A stretch of 13,799 nucleotides of DNA from JACQFK01 sp035644495 (GTDB taxonomy: Bacteria; Planctomycetota; MHYJ01; JACPRB01). The stretch's first letter is position 1. Each line of letters starts with the position of its first letter. The stretch lies in contig DASQOM010000178.1 of the NCBI GenBank assembly GCA_035644495.1, positions 1 to 13,799 of the forward strand, written 5' to 3'. The translations under genes were made by a program, and so were the position numbers. A model generated the notes under the pieces. The model ran no database searches. It was given only the letters and a program-made list of their open reading frames with translations, and had not been told where the DNA came from. Below are positions 1 to 5,755 of this stretch, in pieces.

Positions 1-2
1 TC

Positions 3-692
3 TCCAAGGATCCGGAGGGGCGCCCCGGGAGCCCCGACGAGATCATCGACGCGATCCAGGGCATCCGGCGACGCCGGCAGAGGGCGCGCGCACCCCGGCC
101 GCTGCTGCGGGTCCTCTGGACCCGGACGCTGCGCGCCGGCCGGCGCACCTGGAGCAGCCGCCGCAGCCTGACCCTTCGGGGGGCGGCGATCCTCGTGATT
201 CTGATGCTGGTGCTTCCGGCGGCCCTGGGCGTCACGGGGCTGGTCGAGGAGATGCGGCGGAAGGAGTCCGAATCCCCGGCTCGAAAGGCCTACGACCTGG
301 CGATCACGATCGGGGATTTCGATTCGGCGCTCCGGGTTGCCCAGGAAACCTACGGCCGTCAGTCGAAGGAATACCGGGAGGCCGAACGGCTCCAGAAGGA
401 GACGGGGCTGCTCGACAAGGAGCGCAACGCCCGGGATTGCATGGCCTCGGAGGACTGGGACGGCGCCTCCTCCTGGTACCAGCTCCTGGAGTCGGGATCG
501 ACGGCGCTCGAGCAGCGGCGCTTTGCCCAGGCGCGCTCCTATTGCCAGACCCTCGCCCGCGCCCGTCGCTTCGAGCGGGAAGGATCCCCCGAATCCGCCC
601 TGGCGGTCTACCTCAGCCTGCTCGCGCTCGGGACGCCGTACGAGAAGTATCTTCGCGAGCGGATCGACGCGCTGGAGCGCCGGAAGCCCTGA
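3..692 (+). CDS. Membrane-anchored protein with TPR-like C-terminal domain (5' end missing)
   Basis: I do not recognise a named family. The frame is open from the first codon of the window with strong GC at third positions, so the gene probably begins upstream; 229 residues are visible. An arginine-rich stretch (about residues 21-56) precedes one hydrophobic segment (about 59-80, AAILVILMLVLPAALGVTGL). By the positive-inside rule the N-terminus is cytoplasmic and the remaining ~145 residues lie outside the inner membrane. That tail is helical and looks like degenerate tetratricopeptide repeats, with small residues and GD turns in ARKAYDLAITIGDFDSALRV, then SEDWDGASSWYQLL, then SPESALAVYLSLLALG. 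It could be the end of a larger protein, for example a kinase or sensor with a periplasmic tail, but nothing visible decides this. It lies 74 bp upstream of the actin gene on the same strand, so co-transcription is likely and a role as membrane partner of the filament is possible (inference only). Confidence 0.72.
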   Translation, partial: SKDPEGRPGSPDEIIDAIQGIRRRRQRARAPRPLLRVLWTRTLRAGRRTWSSRRSLTLRGAAILVILMLVLPAALGVTGLVEEMRRKESESPARKAYDLAITIGDFDSALRVAQETYGRQSKEYREAERLQKETGLLDKERNARDCMASEDWDGASSWYQLLESGSTALEQRRFAQARSYCQTLARARRFEREGSPESALAVYLSLLALGTPYEKYLRERIDALERRKP

Positions 693-766
693 GCCGGAGT
701 CCGCCGTTTGCGGCATAACGCCGAACCGGCATGAGGCTCACCCAAGGTCTGTAGGGAGAAAAACAT

Positions 767-1876
767 ATGGCCTACGAAGAAGTCGCTACGGAATCCAAGG
801 GCTCGGCAGGCGGGACCGCGGTCAAGGATGCCCGGTCCGGCATCCTGCACATCGGCATGGACCTGGGCTGCTACAAGACGTCGATCGCGGCGACCAACGG
901 CACGCGCGAGGTCGTCCATTCGATCGTCGGGTGGCCGAAAGACCCGGTGTCCCGGAAGATGCTGGGCAAGGACATCGTCTTCGGCGACGAAGCCTTCAAG
1001 CATCGTCTGGCCCTCGAGTCCGTGCGGCCCTTCGAAAAGGGCGCGCTGAAGTATGTCGAGGACAAGGAATCCGGCATGGCGGCGGAGAAGCTGAGCCGCT
1101 ACAAGCAGGCGGCCCGCGAGCTCGTCCGCTATGCCGTCTCTCTCACGCGTCCCACCAAGGGGACCCTGGTCTACGGCGTGATCGGCGCCCCGGCGCGCGC
1201 GTCGATCCTGAACAAGCAGGCCCTGCTCGACGCCTGCAAAGGCACCTTCGAATCCGTCATGATCGTTTCCGAGCCCTTTGCCGTCGCCTACGGCATGAAC
1301 CTGTTCGAGGACACGCTCGTCGTCGACATCGGCGCCGGGACGACCGACCTCTGCCGCATGCACGGCGCGATCCCGACGGAGGACGACCAGATCACGCTGG
1401 GCATCGCGGGCGACTCGCTCGACGAGGCCATCTCGGAACTGATCCGGAAGGCGCATCCCGACGCGCAGTTCACGATCAACATGGTGCGCGAAGCGAAGGA
1501 GCGCCTGAGCTTCATCAACGACGTCAACGACAAGGCCGTCGTCACCTGGCCCAACAAGGAAGGCAGGCCGACGGCATTCGACATCACCAAGGAGATGAAG
1601 GAAGCCTGCCGCACGATCGTCCCGGGCATCGTGCAGGGCCTGCGCCAGCTCGTCTCGACGTTCGACGCGGAGTTCCAGCGGCGGATGCTGCAGAACGTCA
1701 TCCTGGCGGGTGGCGGCAGCCAGCTGCGCGGCCTCGATCGCCTGATCGAGGAGGATCTGAAGCAGTACGGCGGCGGCAGGGTCACGAAGGTCCAGGAGCC
1801 GGTCTACGCCGGCGCCAACGGCGCCCTCAAGCTCGCCACCGACATGCCCGAGGAATACTGGAAGGAAATCAACTAG
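767..1876 (+). CDS. MamK-like bacterial actin ATPase
   Basis: This 369-residue protein has the full actin/Hsp70 nucleotide-binding signature: phosphate-1 loop around residues 29-37 (IGMDLGCYK), connect-1 VSEPF at 167-171, phosphate-2 VDIGAGTTD at 186-194 and adenosine motif LAGGGSQLRG at 313-322. From memory, the order and wording follow MamK of magnetotactic bacteria: VGxPKD...KxLG...VxGDEAF, VIGxPARAS, SEPF, VDIGAGTTDxC, LQNxxxAGGG, and a C-terminal tail with YW. Glu169 and Asp187 have the same 18-residue spacing as MamK Glu143 and Asp161, residues needed for ATP turnover, so it is predicted to be active. Such proteins form cytoplasmic filaments that position other structures. It has about 15 extra N-terminal residues compared with MamK. 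The ATG at 767 is supported by AGGGAG at 753-758. No magnetosome genes are visible nearby; the gene converges on the polysaccharide operon. MreB, ParM and PilM fit the motif wording less well. Confidence 0.9.
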   Translation: MAYEEVATESKGSAGGTAVKDARSGILHIGMDLGCYKTSIAATNGTREVVHSIVGWPKDPVSRKMLGKDIVFGDEAFKHRLALESVRPFEKGALKYVEDKESGMAAEKLSRYKQAARELVRYAVSLTRPTKGTLVYGVIGAPARASILNKQALLDACKGTFESVMIVSEPFAVAYGMNLFEDTLVVDIGAGTTDLCRMHGAIPTEDDQITLGIAGDSLDEAISELIRKAHPDAQFTINMVREAKERLSFINDVNDKAVVTWPNKEGRPTAFDITKEMKEACRTIVPGIVQGLRQLVSTFDAEFQRRMLQNVILAGGGSQLRGLDRLIEEDLKQYGGGRVTKVQEPVYAGANGALKLATDMPEEYWKEIN

Positions 1877-1898
1877 GCGAACGACAGCTCCAACAAAG

Positions 1899-1931
1899 AG
1901 CGGCTCCCGGATTCCGGGAGCCGCTTTTTTT
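1899..1931 (+). terminator. Rho-independent terminator after the MamK-like gene
   Basis: Arms AGCGGCTCCCG (1899-1909) and CGGGAGCCGCT (1915-1925) are perfectly complementary; one more G-C pair (1910/1914) leaves a 3-nt loop. A run of seven T (1925-1931) follows directly. The element begins 23 bp after the actin stop codon. On the minus strand the hairpin is followed by CTTTGTTG, a weaker U-rich tract, so it could also stop transcription coming from the acyltransferase gene that ends at 2060. No better terminator for that operon is seen in 1932-2059. Confidence 0.93.
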
Positions 1932-2059
1932 GTCATCTACCGGGAGCGATCGGGGGGCTTAGTTGCCGGGACCATCTGCGCGCCGAAGGCACGCCCTCTT
2001 GCTGGCCAATGGCCTGTGGCGTTCGCCCGGTGGGTGTTCCCGTACGGTGAGAATGGGCC

Positions 2060-2701
2060 TCAGGGGGCGACGGGATCCGGGGCGAGGTTCCGCTCGGTCG
2101 GCGCCGGGGGCCGCGACCTCTGGGCACGCACCGTCTCGCCGTCGGCGACGTCCTTGGTCACCGTCTGGCCGGCGTGGATGAACGCGTTTCGGCCGATGCG
2201 GACGCCGGGCACCACGATCGTGCCCGCGCCCAGCAGGCTGCCCTGGCCGACGCGGACGTTCCCGCAGAGGCGGCTTCCGGGAGCGATATGGACGCCGTCC
2301 TCGATGACGCTGTCGTGGTCGATGCTGGTGCCGGTGTTGACGATGACGCAGCGGCCGATGCGCGCGCTGGGGGCGACGATGCTGCCGGCGGAGAGGATGG
2401 TCCCCTCGCCCAGGGTGACGTCCATGGCGACCACCGCGCTCGCATGGACGATCACGATGAGGCGTCCTTCGAAGCGCTTGGCGATCCTCATGCGGCTCGC
2501 GTTGTCGCCGATGGAGATGAAGCCGCGCTCGTCGCCGATCTCCGTCGGCGCCGTCGCTCGGTGGCCCAGGATGGATTTGCCGTGGCGTTGTTCGTCGTCG
2601 TCGACGACGCGGCCGATCTCGATCATGGGATGATTGGAGCGAAGGGCATCGATGACAACCTTGCCCTGGCCTCCCGCTCCGTAGAGGAATATCTTTTCCA
2701 T
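2060..2701 (-). CDS. PglD/NeuD-family sugar O/N-acyltransferase (left-handed beta-helix)
   Basis: This 213-residue protein probably transfers an acetyl group from acetyl-CoA to the amino group of a UDP-4-amino-sugar, the last step of UDP-diacetamido-sugar synthesis in the cytoplasm. The N-terminus is the small sugar-nucleotide-binding domain with a glycine-rich turn (LYGAGGQGKVVIDAL, residues 6-20). From about residue 85 to 190 there are imperfect hexapeptide repeats of a left-handed beta-helix, such as VTLGEG, ARIGRC and VRVGQG. NTGTSIDHD at 122-130 contains the family's catalytic histidine (His129). Instead of the usual short GNPA-type ending, the last 20 or so residues are proline- and arginine-rich and look disordered. 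The start at 2701 is 11 bp downstream of the aminotransferase stop, and GAGGG at 2710-2714 overlaps that stop. It is the last gene of the operon. Substrate identity is inferred from its neighbours; a NeuD-like O-acetyltransferase is the alternative. Confidence 0.9.
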   Translation of the reverse strand: MEKIFLYGAGGQGKVVIDALRSNHPMIEIGRVVDDDEQRHGKSILGHRATAPTEIGDERGFISIGDNASRMRIAKRFEGRLIVIVHASAVVAMDVTLGEGTILSAGSIVAPSARIGRCVIVNTGTSIDHDSVIEDGVHIAPGSRLCGNVRVGQGSLLGAGTIVVPGVRIGRNAFIHAGQTVTKDVADGETVRAQRSRPPAPTERNLAPDPVAP

Positions 2702-2712
2702 GGTACCGTCCC

Positions 2713-3870
2713 TCAGACGGGTCGATTCATCGGGGTTTCCACGGGATGCAGCGCGGCCTCATGCACCGCCTCCACGACCCGGGTCCGTTCCCGCTCGGTC
2801 AGGGAGGAGCCGCTGGGAAGGCAGAGCCCGTGCTGGAAGATTCGTTCCGAGACATCGCCGCCGACATGACGGCAGTCCCGGAACAGGGGCTGCAGGTGCA
2901 TGGGCTTCCACGCCGGACGGGATTCGATGTCCTGCTCCTCCAGCCGCACCCGCAGGTTCTCGGCGGAGCATCCGAACTCGGCGGGGTCCAGCTGGATGAC
3001 GGTCAGCCAGCGGGTCGAAGTCCCGTATCCCGCCTCGGGCATGAAGGTGATGCCCGGAAGGTGCTGGAACTCCTCCCGGTAGCACTCATAGTTGTGACGG
3101 CGCTGGCGGACGCGCTCGTCGAGCGCGGTCAACTGTCCGCGTCCGATCCCCGCCAGGACGTTGCTCATCCGATAGTTGTAAGCCATCTGCGAGTGCTCAT
3201 AGTGAGGAGCCGGGTCGCGGCCCTGCGTGGCGAGGAATCGGGCCCGCTGGATCGATTCGGCGTCCGCCGACACCAGCATGCCGCCGCCGGACGTCGTGAT
3301 GATCTTGTTGCCGTTGAACGAATAGATGCCGAACTTGCCGAAGGCGCCGGGGCTCCCGCCCTTGTAAGAGGCGCCCAGAGCCTCGGCCGCATCCTCGATC
3401 AGCGTCACGTCGTGCCGCCGGCAGGCGGCCAGGATCGGGTCGATGTCCGCGCTCTGGCCGTAGAGATGCACCAGGACGACCGCCTTCGGAAGACGGCCGC
3501 GTCGCGCGCAGTCGTCGAGCTCCTGGGCGAGCAGGTTCGGATCCATGTTCCAGGTGTCCTCGTCCGAGTCGATGAAGACCGGCGTGGCGTTCTGGTAGAG
3601 GATCGGGTTGGCGCTGGCGACGAACGTGAACGTGGAGCAGAGGACGGTGTCGCCCGGGCCGACGTCCGAGAGCATCATCGACAGATGGAGCGCGGAGGTG
3701 CCGCTGGACAGCGCCAGGGCGTGCGGGACGTCCAGTCGCGCCGAAAACTCCTTTTCGAAGGCTTCGACGTTGGGGCCCAGCGGGGCGATCCAATTGGTCG
3801 CGAAGGCCTCGCGGACGTGGGGCAGCTCCGCCCCCGACAGGTGGGGCGGCGACAGGTAGATGCGGCTCAT
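2713..3870 (-). CDS. DegT/DnrJ/EryC1-family PLP sugar aminotransferase (PglE-like)
   Basis: A fold-type I PLP enzyme of 385 residues, expected to aminate a UDP-4-keto-6-deoxyhexose using glutamate. Family marks in order: N-terminal LSPPHLSGAE with the NWIAPLGPNV substrate region (residues 26-35), SSGTSALHL (55-63, PLP phosphate loop), TFTFVASANPI (80-90), VHLYGQSADID (134-144), LIEDAAEALGA (157-167, Asp160 for the PLP ring nitrogen) and SFNGNKIITTSGGG (184-197), whose Lys189 is the predicted Schiff-base lysine. Length is normal for the family. The frame stays open upstream into the FemAB-like gene, but alignment with the family and AAGGTG at 3876-3881 place the start at the ATG at 3870, 20 bp after the previous gene. 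With the upstream 4,6-dehydratase and downstream acyltransferase it forms a PglF-PglE-PglD set. A different 4-amino-sugar, or a 3-amination, cannot be excluded from sequence alone. Confidence 0.93.
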   Translation of the reverse strand: MSRIYLSPPHLSGAELPHVREAFATNWIAPLGPNVEAFEKEFSARLDVPHALALSSGTSALHLSMMLSDVGPGDTVLCSTFTFVASANPILYQNATPVFIDSDEDTWNMDPNLLAQELDDCARRGRLPKAVVLVHLYGQSADIDPILAACRRHDVTLIEDAAEALGASYKGGSPGAFGKFGIYSFNGNKIITTSGGGMLVSADAESIQRARFLATQGRDPAPHYEHSQMAYNYRMSNVLAGIGRGQLTALDERVRQRRHNYECYREEFQHLPGITFMPEAGYGTSTRWLTVIQLDPAEFGCSAENLRVRLEEQDIESRPAWKPMHLQPLFRDCRHVGGDVSERIFQHGLCLPSGSSLTERERTRVVEAVHEAALHPVETPMNRPV

Positions 3871-3890
3871 CAGATCACCTTGGCTCGGGG

Positions 3891-5054
3891 TCAGGAACGA
3901 TATGCCGGGAAAAACGCGGATTGCGGGGTCCACTCGCGGCCGTTCGACTTCTCCCAGGCGACGCGCTGCTCGAGGAGCCGGGCGGCCGCGGCGGCGTCGA
4001 AGGTCCTTTGGCCGAGCTTGAACGACTGCTCGCCGGAGGAGGCGAACCCTCTCTTGTAGTGAAGGATGCCGTCCTCGCCGTTGTAGCCGCCGCCGAGGAT
4101 CACGTCCTTCTTCTTCGCGGCCTGGCACCAGAGGAAGCACTCGTGCTTCAGGAGCTCGTTGGCCCTCAGCTCGAACGCCGCCTCGAGCGAGCCGCCGAGA
4201 TAGGAGTACGCGTGTTCCTCGGAGAGAAGCACGAGGTCCGACGCGATCATCCGGTTGTTGAGGACCAGGTGGAAGAAGACGAAGTGCTTTTCGAGGTCGT
4301 TGCAGATCGTCTCGAAGAACGAGCGCGGGAAGTAATAGCTGGCGGCCGCGGCCCGGCGCTTCATGGTGGACACATAGATTCCCAGGAACTCGTCGAGGCG
4401 GGAGCCGGTCCGGTCGATTTCCACCTTCAGGCCCAGGCGGCGGGCCCGCTGGACGTTCTGACGGACCTTATACGAGTAATCGGCCCAGAGCTCCTGCTCG
4501 GTCACGTCCAGCCGCCGCACCACGTTCGGGCCGCGCGTGGACACTTCGCCGTTCCAGGGCAGGAGGTGCTGCTCGAAGAGGGCAAGCCGGGCGAACGACG
4601 TGACCACGCGCTCGTGCCGGGCCCAGTCGTCGAAGCGGTCCCAGAACATCGCCGACTCCGCCGGAGTGACGCCCCAGGCGAAGGGTCCGCCGTATCCGTA
4701 CGGCGTCGTGAGATCCGACAGGCTCCGCTCGTCGTGGAACCACGGTTCCGGCAGCAGCGGACGCAGGATGACCGGATAGAGGATGCCGCCTCCCAGCGTC
4801 CGCGCCATCACGCCCAGGACGCGGTCCTGGGGCCGCGCGAAGAGGCGCGCATAGTCGGGATGCGCCATGATCTCCCGGTTCGGCCATTCGTCCCATTGCT
4901 CCAGCCATTCGGCCCGGTCCTCGAAACGGTCCGCGTCGAGGAATCGCAGCGTCATGCCCGTCCCTGCCTCGGTGGGAAAGGAAGGGGCCTGGGGTTCCGG
5001 CAGGGACGGGGATGACAGCGGCGAAGAATCCAGGTGGGGAGGCAGTGGTTCCAT
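3891..5054 (-). CDS. FemAB-like GNAT-fold acyltransferase
   Basis: A 387-residue soluble protein of the FemAB / BioF2-like acetyltransferase superfamily. Supporting marks are the basic helix YSYKVRQNVQRARRLGLKVE (residues 193-212), typical just before the second GNAT-like domain, YLGGSLEAAFELRANELL (285-302) with the double-GNAT acyl-donor region, and ILGGGYNGEDGILHYKRGFA (319-338), which matches the conserved C-terminal end where the chain returns to a K-x-x-F pattern. Relatives add amino acids to peptidoglycan peptides or modify surface glycans, and FemAB-like genes are common in exopolysaccharide loci with exosortase systems. Here it might acylate a sugar or link an amino acid to the glycan; the substrate is unknown. 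I prefer the ATG at 5054 because GAGGA at 5060-5064 is 5 nt upstream. A TTG at 5066 and an ATG at 4955 are also in frame, and the proline/serine-rich first 33 residues look dispensable. It sits 8 bp after the phosphoglycosyltransferase. Confidence 0.8.
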   Translation of the reverse strand: MEPLPPHLDSSPLSSPSLPEPQAPSFPTEAGTGMTLRFLDADRFEDRAEWLEQWDEWPNREIMAHPDYARLFARPQDRVLGVMARTLGGGILYPVILRPLLPEPWFHDERSLSDLTTPYGYGGPFAWGVTPAESAMFWDRFDDWARHERVVTSFARLALFEQHLLPWNGEVSTRGPNVVRRLDVTEQELWADYSYKVRQNVQRARRLGLKVEIDRTGSRLDEFLGIYVSTMKRRAAAASYYFPRSFFETICNDLEKHFVFFHLVLNNRMIASDLVLLSEEHAYSYLGGSLEAAFELRANELLKHECFLWCQAAKKKDVILGGGYNGEDGILHYKRGFASSGEQSFKLGQRTFDAAAAARLLEQRVAWEKSNGREWTPQSAFFPAYRS

Positions 5055-5062
5055 GGTCGTCC

Positions 5063-5755
5063 TCAAACTCCATCAGTGGCGCGGGGAGGGCGGTCATTGC
5101 CCATGAACTCGGACATCGTCGCCTCGCCCGGCTCGCGGATCCCCGATCGGGAAAGCACCCGGGCGCCGGTCAGGATCAGGATCTTGAAGTCCAGGGGGAG
5201 CGACCAGCGGTCGACGTACCAGACGTCGAGCCGGAAGCGCTCGTTCCAGGCGACCCGGTTTCGACCGTTCACCTGCGCCCAGCCGGTCATGCCGGGCCTC
5301 ATCTCGTGGCGCCGCGCCTGCTCCGGGGAATACCGCGGGAGATACTGCATGAGCAGGGGACGCGGGCCGACCAGGCTCATGTCGCCGCGAAGGACGTTCC
5401 AGAGCTGCGGCAGCTCGTCGAGGCTGCAGGAGCGGATGAAGTTCCCCAGGCGGGTCGTCCGGTCGGTATCGGGCAGATCGCCCGCCCTCATCGTGCGGAA
5501 CTTGCACAGGTTGAAGGGGCGGCCGTAGAGGCCGGGCCGGCGCTGGCGGAAGAAGATCGGACGCCCCAGGCCGGCCAGCACCAGCAGGGAGGCGACCAGC
5601 AGCACCGGCGACAGGAGCACCAGGAGCAGCACGGAGACGGCGATGTCCATGCCCCGCTTGACGGCGAGGCCGATTCGCCGGCCCAGCCGCTGCCGGGGGA
5701 TCGTCGATCCGAACATCAGGGCCTCCGATGCGGAATAAAGGATGCTGCTGCTCAT
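5063..5755 (-). CDS. Monotopic phosphoglycosyltransferase, undecaprenyl-phosphate sugar-1-phosphate transferase (PglC/WcaJ C-terminal type)
   Basis: Initiates the repeat unit by moving a sugar-1-phosphate from UDP-sugar to undecaprenyl phosphate at the inner face of the cytoplasmic membrane. The 230-residue protein has the bacterial sugar transferase fold. A basic lead-in KRGMD (34-37) precedes a single hydrophobic re-entrant segment (about 38-62). Then come FFRQRRPG (68-75), CKFRTM (84-89), SLDELPQLWNVLRGDMSLVG (111-130) with the catalytic Asp113-Glu114 dyad, PRPLL (131-135) and RPGMTGWAQVNGRN (153-166). It lacks the extra N-terminal membrane domain of WbaP/WcaJ, so it is the small PglC-like form; a separate gene just upstream supplies the dehydratase. 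The ATG at 5755 overlaps the preceding stop as ATGA and has no good ribosome-binding site, which points to translational coupling. Bacillosamine-1-phosphate is the substrate suggested by the neighbours, though UDP-GlcNAc or hexose donors remain possible. Confidence 0.93.
   Translation of the reverse strand: MSSSILYSASEALMFGSTIPRQRLGRRIGLAVKRGMDIAVSVLLLVLLSPVLLVASLLVLAGLGRPIFFRQRRPGLYGRPFNLCKFRTMRAGDLPDTDRTTRLGNFIRSCSLDELPQLWNVLRGDMSLVGPRPLLMQYLPRYSPEQARRHEMRPGMTGWAQVNGRNRVAWNERFRLDVWYVDRWSLPLDFKILILTGARVLSRSGIREPGEATMSEFMGNDRPPRATDGV

Noticed and set aside
767..1876. PilM or ParM assignment for the first actin
   Set aside because: Wording of the VGxPKD, GDEAF, VIGxPARAS, SEPF and YW-tail segments follows MamK much more closely; no pilN/O/Q or parR neighbours are present.
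337..1962. Long plus-strand open frame of about 540 codons across the first two genes
   Set aside because: Arginine-, proline- and glycine-rich low-complexity translation in a shifted frame relative to the actin gene, which has clear family motifs; a typical shadow in GC-rich DNA.
3871..4140. N-terminal extension of the aminotransferase inside the FemAB-like gene
   Set aside because: The family N-terminus and a good ribosome-binding site are at 3870; the extension translates to arginine-rich shadow sequence.
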